NCBI RefSeq assembly: GCF_029625905.1 | Contig: NZ_JARTLM010000006.1 | Location: forward strand, 62,001-126,000 | Reading direction: 5' to 3' | DNA: 64,000 bases | Source of the DNA: Hydrogenovibrio sp. 3SP14C1 | GTDB taxonomy: Bacteria > Pseudomonadota > Gammaproteobacteria > Thiomicrospirales > Thiomicrospiraceae | Part shown: piece by piece, positions 44,306-53,352 of the stretch | Numbering within the stretch: position 1 is the stretch's first letter | How the letters are laid out: each line of letters begins with the position of its first letter | Notes under the pieces: generated by a model | What the model was told of the DNA's origin: nothing | The model's database searches: none | Seen by the model: only the letters and a program-made list of their open reading frames with translations | Program-made: the position numbers and the translations under genes

Positions 44306-45247
44306 TTAGAGCGTTAAGCTCATGCATTCCTCTAGTTCATAGCGTTGAATTTCATTTTGAAGGAAGTCTTGTGTTTTACCATCTGGAAATTCAAAGTTAA
44401 CTGCAACCCTTTCTTTGTATTGATCATCAATGCTTCTGACATCAACAATGCTTCCATTAAAGGATAGTGTGGCATTCTGTGATGGAAAATAAAAATAAAC
44501 ATCAACTTTTTCAAAGTTTTTAAACCGTTTGTTCAGCAAAAGGGCTATGCCAGATGCGCTGACATTCGCTTGTTGCAATTTCCATTCTTTCGGGTATTGG
44601 CGCATGACATTATCATTGTTAATTTGTCGATAGGCCTCAACATAAGTATCCATGAAAGTGCTTAATGACAGAATAGCCTGAATCAGCGGGATTTTTGCAA
44701 ACTTGTCGCTTTTAAACATTTCCAATGTTTCATCAATTTTGAAGCCATAAGGCAAATTAATATTGGCTTTGAATTCCGTTGGAGTAGAGTTTGAAATACT
44801 GTCGGCAATTGATTGTAAGAACAGCAAGTATTTTTCTTCGATTAATTTAAAGTAACCATAGGTTTTCGGAGAGGAAATCTTGAGGCTTTCAATGGTTTGA
44901 AATCCGGTTAGTCGTTGATTGATTTGCATCCAGTATTTGGGGTCTATTTTCGGGTTGATTCCTTTTGAAACCGATTCAGCACATTGGCCAAAAAATTCAA
45001 TGGCTTCAATCGTTTCTTGAAAGAGCGCTGAGATAATTTCTTTTTGATCTTGGATTCGGTTCACCCAATAAAGGGTTTCATTTTTTTGTCTTTCAATGAG
45101 CCGTTTGATGGTCGGCGGGAAATAATCAATGCCAGTGGCAAATATTTCGCGATCTTTGATGGGGGAAGAGGGTGCAATAAATAAACGCACAGGCATATCT
45201 ATTCGAAAGAATCGCCGCGAGTTACCTTTGTGAAACCATCTATTCAT
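44306..45247 (-). CDS. PilZ-like protein with a ~210-residue helical insert (paralog B)
   Basis: 313 residues from the ATG at 45247; the codon before is TTG and an unlikely start. RRFFR is at residues 11-15 and NVSASG at 228-233, with a helical insert between, the same layout as the paralog at 42953. The final part is PilZ-barrel-like (FKNFEKVDVYFYFP, GSIVDVRSI, RVAVNFEF). It lies about 50 bp downstream of a consensus sigma-54 promoter, which suggests control with flagellar or pilus genes. Predicted to bind c-di-GMP; binding is not proven, because the linker geometry is unusual. Confidence 0.75.
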   Translation of the reverse strand: MNRWFHKGNSRRFFRIDMPVRLFIAPSSPIKDREIFATGIDYFPPTIKRLIERQKNETLYWVNRIQDQKEIISALFQETIEAIEFFGQCAESVSKGINPKIDPKYWMQINQRLTGFQTIESLKISSPKTYGYFKLIEEKYLLFLQSIADSISNSTPTEFKANINLPYGFKIDETLEMFKSDKFAKIPLIQAILSLSTFMDTYVEAYRQINNDNVMRQYPKEWKLQQANVSASGIALLLNKRFKNFEKVDVYFYFPSQNATLSFNGSIVDVRSIDDQYKERVAVNFEFPDGKTQDFLQNEIQRYELEECMSLTL

Positions 45248-45297
45248 CAATCGTGCTCTTTAAGAATTATATGGGTTAAAAATATGAAATATTGCCA

Positions 45298-45313
45298 TGC
45301 AAAGTTAGTGCCA
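45298..45313 (-). promoter_or_regulatory. Sigma-54 promoter of the PilZ-like operon
   Basis: On the minus strand TGGCAC, five bases, TTGCA: a perfect match to the RpoN -24/-12 consensus with correct spacing, preceded by T. The predicted start of transcription is about 40 bp before the start codon at 45247. Confidence 0.75.
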
Positions 45314-45355
45314 AGCAAGAGATAAGATATTTTATTTCTGAAACCATATACGATT

Positions 45356-45628
45356 CTAATGAATCTCGAGCGGAATGTGTATAGATTTATGCCGTTGATC
45401 AGTCCAAAAATATTCTTTTTGGGCAGTGCTAGAAGAGCAGTTGGTTTGACAAGTTCCTGTACTACAGCCGCCGCCAGCAGGCTGTACTTCTTTAATATGC
45501 CCTTGTTCTACCAATGGACGAATCAGGCCTTCCAGTGCTTCCTCTGAGATATCGAAATGGTTTTGGATGTTTTGGGCAGAAACAGATTGATGTTTTTTTA
45601 TATAGCGTTTGAGTTCCAATAAAATCAT
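45356..45628 (-). CDS. feoC: FeoC-like ferrous iron transport regulator
   Basis: 90 residues. A winged-helix N-terminal part (LELKRYIKKHQSVSAQNIQNHFDISEEALEGLIRPLVEQGHIKEV) followed by the Cys-rich CSTGTCQTNC loop that binds an Fe-S cluster or iron in FeoC. Last gene of feoABC, 22 bp after feoB. Confidence 0.9.
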   Translation of the reverse strand: MILLELKRYIKKHQSVSAQNIQNHFDISEEALEGLIRPLVEQGHIKEVQPAGGGCSTGTCQTNCSSSTAQKEYFWTDQRHKSIHIPLEIH

Positions 45629-45650
45629 AATCCAATCCTTTTGCCCAAGA

Positions 45651-47960
45651 TTATCGTTGACGAGCCGGTAAAGAGGCTTTGCCGATTTGTTTAAGGCCTA
45701 AATAGAGCAGTAGGTAACAAAGTGCAAAAAAACTCACCCATAGCAAACTGCTGCTTGGATGTTGTTGATATGTCATGAGTTGGTAAAATGTGACCGCTGT
45801 ACTGTACCCTAAAAACAAACTCCAACCTCCACTTGAGAGTGCCCAGCGCCATCCCAATTCTTTTCGAATGGCGGCAAAGGTCGCAACGCACGGGAAATAT
45901 AAGAGGACAAGCAGTAAGTAAGCGTAAGCCCCGACTTCACCATTGAAATGCTGAACCATTTTGGTCAAGGTTGAAGATGCAATATCCAGCTCCGACGAAG
46001 CTCGATTACTGTCTTCAACACTCGAGAGAGATTTCAGGCCTAAAGGGTCAGAGAAATCGTTAAAAAACTTGCTGAAGTTGCTGGGAATGGTTTGAACTGC
46101 TTGCGTCAGTTTTTTCCCAATGGTGAATTGAGGAGTTGGCTCTTCAGAAGGTGATTTATCAAGCGATTGATAAAGGGCATCAAGCGCACCCACCACGACT
46201 TCTTTTGCAAGAATACCTGTGATCAATCCAACGGTTGCCGGCCAATTTTCTTCGTCAACACCGAGCGGTTCTACGATCGGTGTAGCGGTTTTAGCGATAC
46301 TGCTCAATACTGAATTGCTCTGGTTTTCATTTCCAAAACTGCCGTCAGTTCCCATACTGTTAAAGAAATTGATAAGCAAGACAATAATGACAATGATTTT
46401 TCCAGCGCCAAATATAAACCCTTTCAATTTGTTGTAGGTATTGATACCAACATTCATGATTGACGGTTTATGGTAACTGGGCAGCTCCATTAAAAGCGGT
46501 GCTGCCTGACCATGCAGCAGTGTGTGTTTTAATAATAAAGCGGTCACGACAGCGGCAGCAATTCCGATTAAATATAGCGAGAAAACCAATAGGGTTGCAT
46601 GGTCAGCAAAAAAGGCGGTTGCAAATAGTACATATACCGTCAAGCGGGCGCTGCAAGACATGAAGGGGGTCATCATGATCGTCATGATTCGGACGCGTTC
46701 ATCTGGCAAGGTGCGACTTGCTAACACGGCAGGTATATTGCACCCAAATCCAACGACTAATGGAATGAATGCCTGCCCTGAAAGCCCTAGTTTTCTCATG
46801 GCTCGGTCCATAATGAAGGCGGCACGTTGCATATAGCCGGTTTCTTCAATAATAGAGAGCAATAGGAACAGTGCCCCGATGACAGGGATAAATGTGGCCA
46901 CTACCTGCAAGCCGCCACCGATGCCGTTTGCCAATAAAGCAGTCAACCACTCTGGCGCATTGAGCTCAGTCATGAATTCGGTTGGCGCATCAACAAAGAG
47001 TGCTTGTGCACTTAGGTCAAAAAAGTCAATGAATAAGTTTCCAAGTGTGATCGACAAAGCAAACAGTAAATACATGACCCCTAAGAAAATTGGAATTCCC
47101 CAAATAGGGTGCAAAGTCCAATGATCGATTAACTCGGTGGTGTCACGGGTGAATTTGTCTGTGTGCGTTTGACTGGCGTGAGCGGCATCATGCGCAAACT
47201 GGAAGTACAGGTCTGCAGCAATTAACGCCAGGTCTTCTTCGTAATAGTCTTCCAAACGCTGCTTTTCTTGTTTTGCAAATGCTTGCAATGTGGCAGGCGC
47301 ATTTTCCGGTTTGATTAGGTAATGTAAAGATTTCCAGCAGGATTCATTACGATTTTGATCCGGTAAACGATCTCTGATGGCATGCACTGAATTATGAAGT
47401 TCGTCGGGTAGATCAAAATGAAGTGGGTTATGGCTTTCAAGTATACCGGACAGCATCTCCTTAAGCTCATCAACGCCTTGGTTGTAGTATGCGGAAATCG
47501 GAATTACCGGACAGCCAAGTTTTTCAGATAAAACGGTTTCATCTAGTTCTAAGTGATGGTTTTCGAGCTTGTCCATCTGGTTTAAAACCACAACAACAGG
47601 CAGTCCCATATGTAGCAGTTGAGCCGTCAAGAAAAGTTGTCGTTCTAAGCAGGTGGCATCAACAACATTAATTAACACGTCAATAGGATGGTTCTGTAGG
47701 AAATCACGCGCAACCTTTTCATCCAGTCCGGAACGTGTTGAGTTCTCCAGACTATAGACACCAGGCAAGTCAGTGATGTGGTAGTTATGTAATCCTGCCT
47801 GAAAGTCACCGACCTTTTTCTCAACAGTTACACCTGGCCAATTCCCTGTCGTTTGGTTTGATCCGGTTAAACGGTTAAACAGGGTGGTTTTCCCCGAGTT
47901 GGGGCTACCAATCAGTGCAACCTGATGAGGGATTTTTTTCTTAATTTGAGAAAGTTTCAT
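45651..47960 (-). CDS. feoB: Ferrous iron transporter FeoB
   Basis: 769 residues. Cytoplasmic G domain with GSPNSGKTT (G1), WPGVTVEKK (G2), TDLPGVYSL (G3) and NQMD (G4). A membrane permease half follows with Gate motifs around GCNIPAVLASR and MTPFMSCSARLTVYVLFATAFF. Imports Fe(II) across the inner membrane. The start overlaps the feoA stop by four bases. Confidence 0.97.
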   Translation of the reverse strand: MKLSQIKKKIPHQVALIGSPNSGKTTLFNRLTGSNQTTGNWPGVTVEKKVGDFQAGLHNYHITDLPGVYSLENSTRSGLDEKVARDFLQNHPIDVLINVVDATCLERQLFLTAQLLHMGLPVVVVLNQMDKLENHHLELDETVLSEKLGCPVIPISAYYNQGVDELKEMLSGILESHNPLHFDLPDELHNSVHAIRDRLPDQNRNESCWKSLHYLIKPENAPATLQAFAKQEKQRLEDYYEEDLALIAADLYFQFAHDAAHASQTHTDKFTRDTTELIDHWTLHPIWGIPIFLGVMYLLFALSITLGNLFIDFFDLSAQALFVDAPTEFMTELNAPEWLTALLANGIGGGLQVVATFIPVIGALFLLLSIIEETGYMQRAAFIMDRAMRKLGLSGQAFIPLVVGFGCNIPAVLASRTLPDERVRIMTIMMTPFMSCSARLTVYVLFATAFFADHATLLVFSLYLIGIAAAVVTALLLKHTLLHGQAAPLLMELPSYHKPSIMNVGINTYNKLKGFIFGAGKIIVIIVLLINFFNSMGTDGSFGNENQSNSVLSSIAKTATPIVEPLGVDEENWPATVGLITGILAKEVVVGALDALYQSLDKSPSEEPTPQFTIGKKLTQAVQTIPSNFSKFFNDFSDPLGLKSLSSVEDSNRASSELDIASSTLTKMVQHFNGEVGAYAYLLLVLLYFPCVATFAAIRKELGWRWALSSGGWSLFLGYSTAVTFYQLMTYQQHPSSSLLWVSFFALCYLLLYLGLKQIGKASLPARQR

Positions 47961-48205
47961 GAAAGTAACTGAACTTGAATATGTTGCGCAACACTTCTAT
48001 CAACCGCAAAGCGACTACCATCGACTGAAATAATTAAACTGTCATTACTGATCATGGCAAGCTTTACATGGCTTTCGGTATGGAAGCCTAGGTTTACCAA
48101 ATGCAGCTTACATTCTAAGTCACCAGTCAGAGAGATTATTTGACAGGTCTGTCCTTGAAGGCATTCTGCTAAGCTAATTGTCGGTTTTTTAGAAGTATAA
48201 TTCAT
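47957..48205 (-). CDS. feoA: Ferrous iron transport protein FeoA
   Basis: 82 residues from the ATG at 48205 (MNYTSKKPTISLAECLQG). An in-frame codon at 48235 lies inside the predicted Fur site and is less likely. SH3-like FeoA fold, cytoplasmic partner of FeoB. First gene of the feoABC operon. Confidence 0.93.
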   Translation of the reverse strand: MNYTSKKPTISLAECLQGQTCQIISLTGDLECKLHLVNLGFHTESHVKLAMISNDSLIISVDGSRFAVDRSVAQHIQVQLLS

Positions 48206-48210
48206 AAGGT

Positions 48211-48230
48211 AAATAATAATTATTATTGAT
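48211..48230 (-). promoter_or_regulatory. Candidate Fur box upstream of feoA
   Basis: AATAATAATTATTATT palindrome followed by GATTGCAATT on the plus strand, six bases before the feoA start. AT-rich with 6-bp Fur-like units. Iron repression of feo is the usual control. Confidence 0.5.
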
Positions 48231-48287
48231 TGCAATTAGCATATTAAGCAAAAAGAAAGGGTTTGTCAAATGAGCATTTTGTCTGAA

Positions 48288-48905
48288 CTAGGTCTTGCGT
48301 TGCACCCGATAAAGCGCAATCTCTCCCAGCCAGTTGGGCGCAAATCTCATTGCAAAAGTCGGTTCATGGCGGCTATTGACTACGGTTCGAGCAACGATTT
48401 CGATATCTTTTTCTTCACATAAGTCTTCAAAATCATTAAAGGTGCATAAATGAATATTGGGCGTATTGTACCAAGGGTTAGGCAGGCTTTTGTTTTGAGG
48501 CATATGGCCACCAAAAAAGAGTTGTGCCCGGTTTCGCCAGTGCCCAAAGTTCGGGAAAGTGATAATACTTTGTTTTCCAACCGCAAGCATTTCATCCAGT
48601 AATAAGTCAGGTCGACTAACGACTTGCAATGCTTGGGTCATAATAACAAAGTCAAACGAATCCTCATCAAAGTAGTCACAAATATCATGGCTGTTCAAAT
48701 TGCTTTGAATTACATTGATCCCGCGTTCGATTGCCTTGATGTTTTTTTGCGGATCAATCTCCATCCCGTATCCAGTAATGCTGCGGTGCTGAATGAGGTA
48801 ATCAAGTAATTGACCATCGCCACAGCCTAAATCAAGCACTCTGCTTTGAGTATGGATCCAATCGGCGATTAATTTAAATTCAGGAGAAAGTGTTTTTGAC
48901 GCCAT
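48288..48905 (-). CDS. metW: Methionine biosynthesis protein MetW
   Basis: 205 residues. SAM-methyltransferase-like fold: RVLDLGCGDGQLLDYL, GMEIDP, SFDFVIMTQALQVV, and the MetW-typical FPNFGHWRNRAQLFFGGHMPQNKSLPNPWYNTPNIHLCT. It works with MetX in homoserine activation. It lies 3 bp after metX. Confidence 0.95.
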   Translation of the reverse strand: MASKTLSPEFKLIADWIHTQSRVLDLGCGDGQLLDYLIQHRSITGYGMEIDPQKNIKAIERGINVIQSNLNSHDICDYFDEDSFDFVIMTQALQVVSRPDLLLDEMLAVGKQSIITFPNFGHWRNRAQLFFGGHMPQNKSLPNPWYNTPNIHLCTFNDFEDLCEEKDIEIVARTVVNSRHEPTFAMRFAPNWLGEIALYRVQRKT

Positions 48906-48908
48906 TTC

Positions 48909-50072
48909 CTATGCTCCTCCTGATTTTGTTTTTGTTTGCTGGTTGGACTCTGCGTGGATTCGATCTATATAGGCACGAAAAACACCTTCATAATGATCAT
49001 TAGGCAATAAGAAAGCATCATGTCCATGCTGTGAATTGACCTCGGCATAACTGATGTCAGCATCATTATCGAGTAGCGCTTTTACGATTTCATGCGAGCG
49101 ATCCGGAGAAAAACGCCAATCCGTGGTAAATGAAATAATCAAAAATTTCGCTGTTGCTTTTGAAAGCGCTTTAGATAAATCATCATCAAAGTCCGCCGCT
49201 GGATCAAAGTAATCCAATGCTTTGGTCATCAATAAATAGGTGTTGGCGTCAAAATTCTGTTTGGTGGCGAATTTTTCCCCTTGATATCTTAAGTAACTTT
49301 CAACTTGAAACTCAACATCAAAATTATAGTTGAGTTTGCCTTCTCGAAGCTCTCGACCAAATTTCGACCCCATCATGTCATCCGATAAATAGGTCAGATG
49401 CCCCAGCATTCTTGCTAAAGCCAACCCTCTTTTAGGGGTTGTACCGGCTTCAATAAAACGACCTTCATGAAACTCTGGATCGGTCATAATGGCACGGCGG
49501 GCGACCTCATTGAAAGCAATGTTTTGTGCCGATAACTTAGGGGCAGCGGCAATGACGATGGCATGGCGGATTTGATCTGGGTAGTCAATGGCCCACTGTA
49601 ATACCTGCATCCCTCCCATTGAGCCACCAATGACCGCTGCCCAGGCATCAATGCCTAAATGCTGACGCAGCGTGTTCTGACTGTGCACCCAGTCTTTACA
49701 GGTCACAATGGGAAAATCAGGTCCATACACTTTTCCTGTCAGAGGGTTGATGCTGGCCGGGCCCGTTGATCCGTGACAACCCCCTAAATTATTTGAGCAG
49801 ACCACGAAAAATTGATTGGTATCAATCGGTTTTCCAGGGCCAATATACCCATCCCACCAACCTTTCGTGGATTCTCCTTCATATTGTCCGGCAACATGAT
49901 GGTTTCCACTTAATGCGTGACAAATTAAAATGGCATTGCTTTTATCGGTGTTTAAGCTGCCGTAGGTTTCATACGCTAAGTCATATTGAGGCAAAGTGGA
50001 CCCACTGACCATCTCAAGTGGGGTCGAAACGTGAAGTTTTTGAGGGGTTACTATGCCGATTTCGTCTGTCAT
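48909..50072 (-). CDS. metX: Homoserine O-acyltransferase MetX
   Basis: 387 residues. Alpha/beta hydrolase fold: [21 protein letters not shown], nucleophile Ser in IGGSMGGMQ, acid Asp and His near the C-terminus ([10 protein letters not shown]). Activates homoserine for methionine synthesis. In gammaproteobacteria with metW, succinyl-CoA is often the donor, so O-succinyl is as likely as O-acetyl transfer. Operonic with metW. Confidence 0.93.
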   Translation of the reverse strand: MTDEIGIVTPQKLHVSTPLEMVSGSTLPQYDLAYETYGSLNTDKSNAILICHALSGNHHVAGQYEGESTKGWWDGYIGPGKPIDTNQFFVVCSNNLGGCHGSTGPASINPLTGKVYGPDFPIVTCKDWVHSQNTLRQHLGIDAWAAVIGGSMGGMQVLQWAIDYPDQIRHAIVIAAAPKLSAQNIAFNEVARRAIMTDPEFHEGRFIEAGTTPKRGLALARMLGHLTYLSDDMMGSKFGRELREGKLNYNFDVEFQVESYLRYQGEKFATKQNFDANTYLLMTKALDYFDPAADFDDDLSKALSKATAKFLIISFTTDWRFSPDRSHEIVKALLDNDADISYAEVNSQHGHDAFLLPNDHYEGVFRAYIDRIHAESNQQTKTKSGGA

Positions 50073-50122
50073 GGGGTTTATTTTACAGTATCTATTAAAG
50101 TCAGTGGGTGATTAACGGGGTC

Positions 50123-50159
50123 AATTAAAAGCGCTTCTTTACCAAGGTAGCAAAGCGCT
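50123..50159 (-). terminator. Probable terminator of proC-yggT
   Basis: AGCGCTT (50130-50136) pairs with AAGCGCT (50153-50159); on the minus strand a short T-run (TTTT) follows. Moderate quality. Confidence 0.5.
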
Positions 50160-50175
50160 GTTCAACATATTAAGT

Positions 50176-50748
50176 CTAAACCAACATGTTTTGGCCAATC
50201 TGTGCAATCGACCCTACAATGACAATCTGTGTTAGCTTAATGGCAATAATGGCGACAATAGGCGATAAATCAAGCCCTCCCATTGGCGGGATTAATCTTT
50301 GAAATGGACGCAAAATGGGTTGAGTCATTTGATCAAAAATAGCCGTGTTCGGGTTGTAGCCTTGTGATACCCAGCTGAGAACCACTTGAATGATGATTAA
50401 CCAAAACATCATGTCTAGCAATTGATTCATAATCTCAGTGACAGAAGAAATCAGGATTAAGCTCACACCAAAGCTCCGATCTGTTAAAAATCCGATTAAT
50501 ATCACTAAAAGCGCTTGCACCAGCATAGCCGTCACGAGGGCGCTCCAGTCCCAACGATTTGGCTTGGGTAAGACCATATTTAAAGGGGCACAAATAGGGT
50601 TGGTGACTTTGGCAATAAAGTTGACAATTGGATGACGCCAGTCAACAAAGGTTGCACGCATGACAAAACGTAACAGCAAGGTAAAAATGACCAGGCCTGC
50701 TAAAAATTGAATTAAAAACAAACCGCCTTGACCGACTGGTGTCATCAT
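50176..50748 (-). CDS. yggT: YggT family membrane protein
   Basis: 190 residues, two tandem YggT repeats each with two hydrophobic segments, containing ICAPLNMVLPKP and PILRPFQRLIPPMGGLDLSPIVA, the duplicated signature. Role unclear; it has been linked to osmotic tolerance and membrane function. The ATG overlaps the proC stop (TGATG type). A near-match CCAGGCCTGC lies in its 5' end. Confidence 0.92.
   Translation of the reverse strand: MMTPVGQGGLFLIQFLAGLVIFTLLLRFVMRATFVDWRHPIVNFIAKVTNPICAPLNMVLPKPNRWDWSALVTAMLVQALLVILIGFLTDRSFGVSLILISSVTEIMNQLLDMMFWLIIIQVVLSWVSQGYNPNTAIFDQMTQPILRPFQRLIPPMGGLDLSPIVAIIAIKLTQIVIVGSIAQIGQNMLV
50691..50700. repeat. Near-match CCAGGCCTGC (9/10) inside yggT
   Basis: One mismatch from the palindrome. 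It keeps the flanking A/T tracts (gtaaaaatga on the left and taaaaatt on the right) and codes Ala-Gly-Leu-Val. Confidence 0.65.
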
Positions 50749-51602
50749 TTTTCTCCTGTTTTATTGTGAAATTCTGTTTGGGTTGATCCCAGTTCATTCG
50801 CTAAGCTGATTGCACGATCTTTGGCAGCGCCCATTGCTTCTTCAACAATCTCACGTAATTGATGGCTTTCAAAGCTTTGGATAGCTTTTTCTGTTGTACC
50901 GTTTGGTGAAGTTACTTTTTGTCGTAAGGTTGCACAATCATCCGGACTTTCAAGCGCCATTTTCGCCGCACCAAAAGCTGTCTGAATCGTTAATAAACGG
51001 GCGGTTGCTTCGTCTAAACCGAGTTTTTGACCCGCTTGTTGCATGGCTTCCATAAAGAGGAAGTAATAGGCTGGACCACTTCCTGAAATAGCGGTAACGA
51101 TGTCTAAATCCGTTTCTTTGGGCACCCAAACTGTGATGCCAGCGGCACGTAAAATATGTTCCGCTTGTTCTTTTTGCTCTTCATTCACCGCATCATTGGC
51201 AAATAAGCCAGTTGCTCCGCTGCGGATTAAAGCAGGGGTATTGGGCATGGTTCTCACGATGGCTGTATTTCCACCCAACCAATAGTCAATATCGGTTGAT
51301 CTGACGCCGGCAGCAATTGAAATTACCAACGGATGTTTTTTCTGAATCGTCGCGGCCAGTTGCTGACAAACTGATTCAAGCATTTGTGGTTTGACTGCCA
51401 AAACGATGATGTCAGATTTTTCGGTGGCTTCAAGGTTGTCTTCTTCGCAGTGAATTCCCATGGATTGTGTTATTTCACGTCGTCTTGCTTCAGATGGATC
51501 TGTTGCCAGTATTTTGTCTTTAGGGTAGCCACTGGCAATGAGTCCGCCAATTAAACTGACCGACATGTTTCCGGCGCCAATAAAGCAAATGGTTAAGTTC
51601 AT
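50745..51602 (-). CDS. proC: Pyrroline-5-carboxylate reductase
   Basis: 285 residues. Last step of proline synthesis with NAD(P)H. N-terminal Rossmann (CFIGAGNMSVSLIGGLIASG), AVKPQ, RTMPNTPALI, and SGSGPAYYF in the dimerisation half. The usual yggS neighbour is not adjacent; it lies 3 kb away at 54468. Confidence 0.97.
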   Translation of the reverse strand: MNLTICFIGAGNMSVSLIGGLIASGYPKDKILATDPSEARRREITQSMGIHCEEDNLEATEKSDIIVLAVKPQMLESVCQQLAATIQKKHPLVISIAAGVRSTDIDYWLGGNTAIVRTMPNTPALIRSGATGLFANDAVNEEQKEQAEHILRAAGITVWVPKETDLDIVTAISGSGPAYYFLFMEAMQQAGQKLGLDEATARLLTIQTAFGAAKMALESPDDCATLRQKVTSPNGTTEKAIQSFESHQLREIVEEAMGAAKDRAISLANELGSTQTEFHNKTGEK

Positions 51603-51730
51603 GGAAAATCTCTTTCGTTTAAATTTGAGTTTTGCTCAAATGGTTTGAATAGCAAATTTATGAGACCCATTATAACGAATTCTTATAAAATTCGGTAAGT
51701 CTGAGCGTTAAAAAAATCACGCTTTTGGTC

Positions 51731-53005
51731 TTAATTTTTCTTAAATAGTTTGCGGTTACCTCGTTGATTAATCGCGCCAGCAAGTCGTTCAATTCCATGA
51801 ATGTAAGCAGCTGTTCTTAGAGAGGTTTTATAGCGAATGGCTAAGTCATAGATGGTGTTAGATTCCCGTTTCATGATTTTAGCCAATTTTGTTCGTATTT
51901 CATCGGCTTCCCAGTAAAACCCGGCGCGGTTCTGAACCCATTCAAAATAACTGACGGTGACCCCGCCCGCATTAGCCAACACATCCGGAATGATTTGAAT
52001 GTTCTTGGCATACAGCACTTCATCTGCTTGAGGAGAGACGGGACCGTTGGCAATTTCAAGAACGGTGTGGGCTTGGATTTTATCGACATTCTCTAGCGTG
52101 ACTTGGTTTTCCATTGCTGCCAACACTAGAACATCAATTTCCAGTTCTAATAAATCTTCATTGGTTAGTTTTTCATGTTCAATGACATTGCAGACAGTTC
52201 CATCGCAATAAACCGCTTGCAGTTCAGATGTTTGATCTTTGTATTGTTTGACATCATCAATGTTTAAACCACTGGGCGTCAAAATGGCACCAGAGGAATC
52301 AGAGACCGCAATGACACGGTAACCTTCTTGCTGGGCTAAGCTTGCAAAGTTATAACCGGCGTTCCCAAATCCTTGTATCGCGATGGTTGTATTTTTTATG
52401 TCCCAGCCTTGGCGTCGTGCATACTCGTTTAGACAAAATAAAGCCCCTTGCCCCGTTGCTTGTGTTCGGCCTTCAGACCCATTCAGGTAAATTGGTTTTC
52501 CTGTAATAATACCGGGTATTTGTTGACGAGAGATGATGGAATATTCGTCTGCCATCCATCCCATGATTGTGGCATTGGTATACATATCAGGCGCGGGGAT
52601 GTCTCTTGTTTCTCCTATGACATCTGCAAAGGCACGAATATACCCTCGTGAGAGTCGTTCGATTTCCAGCTGTGAGAGTTCTTTTGGATTAACGGTGATG
52701 CCTCCTTTTGCGCCACCAAAAGGCAATCCTGCGACCGCACATTTCACTGTCATCCAAAAGCTTAAAGACGTGACCTCGTCCTCGTTGACGCGAGGGTGGT
52801 AGCGTATGCCCCCCTTGGTAGGGCCGCGGGTGTCATCGTATTGCACACGATAGCCGGTAAAGATACGAAGACTCCCGTCATCCATTCTGACTGGAATGCT
52901 CGCTTTGATCGATCTTTTAGGGACGGATAGTCGAGTGATGACCTCCTCTTCAACTTCAATATGTTTAAAAACATCACTCAATCGTTGTTTTGCAATTTCA
53001 AACAT
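51731..53005 (-). CDS. gdhA: Glutamate dehydrogenase (Glu/Leu/Phe/Val family)
   Basis: 424 residues. VQYDDTRGPTKGGIRYHP, catalytic Lys region LPFGGAKGGITVNP, APDMYTN, the Rossmann GFGNAGYNFA and ANAGGVTVSYFEW identify the hexameric short-form glutamate dehydrogenase. Interconverts glutamate and 2-oxoglutarate. NAD versus NADP preference is not readable with confidence. Monocistronic. Confidence 0.92.
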   Translation of the reverse strand: MFEIAKQRLSDVFKHIEVEEEVITRLSVPKRSIKASIPVRMDDGSLRIFTGYRVQYDDTRGPTKGGIRYHPRVNEDEVTSLSFWMTVKCAVAGLPFGGAKGGITVNPKELSQLEIERLSRGYIRAFADVIGETRDIPAPDMYTNATIMGWMADEYSIISRQQIPGIITGKPIYLNGSEGRTQATGQGALFCLNEYARRQGWDIKNTTIAIQGFGNAGYNFASLAQQEGYRVIAVSDSSGAILTPSGLNIDDVKQYKDQTSELQAVYCDGTVCNVIEHEKLTNEDLLELEIDVLVLAAMENQVTLENVDKIQAHTVLEIANGPVSPQADEVLYAKNIQIIPDVLANAGGVTVSYFEWVQNRAGFYWEADEIRTKLAKIMKRESNTIYDLAIRYKTSLRTAAYIHGIERLAGAINQRGNRKLFKKN

Positions 53006-53352
53006 AACACGCTCTTTTTCAGTTAAATGGGCAAACTTTTAAGACAAGCATTAAGTAAGTTTACTTGTTCGTTAAGGATAAGGGAAAATAGCTGGAATGC
53101 AATAAAAATAAAGGGATTGAAGCTGAATCATCAAATTTAGGCCAAAAAATTATATTGAGTTAACACAGGTAAATTCATGTATTAAAAAAGGATAAAAATA
53201 GAGAGTGTTAGATAATTTACTAATTTTTTTTGAATTAAAATAAAGTTTTTAGAAAAGTGGCCGTTAACTTTATCGTAAGCTATAAAAATAATAATAAGGG
53301 AATCGTTTAGTGAAGACGAAACCCCACTCAGAATTAGAAAAGGAATTTTCTT
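53006..53352. other. Divergent intergenic region between gdhA and the 53353 gene
   Basis: 347 bp, very AT-rich, with no coding potential I would support. The left part must hold the gdhA promoter. The right part holds the sigma-28 promoter listed separately and an AAGGAA ribosome site. Confidence 0.7.
53241..53267 (+). promoter_or_regulatory. Sigma-28 (FliA) promoter
   Basis: TAAAGTTT (53241-53248), 11 bases, GCCGTTAA (53260-53267). The flagellar sigma-28 consensus is TAAAGTTT-N11-GCCGATAA, so 15 of 16 positions match with exact spacing. It lies 85 bp before the start codon at 53353. Confidence 0.8.
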
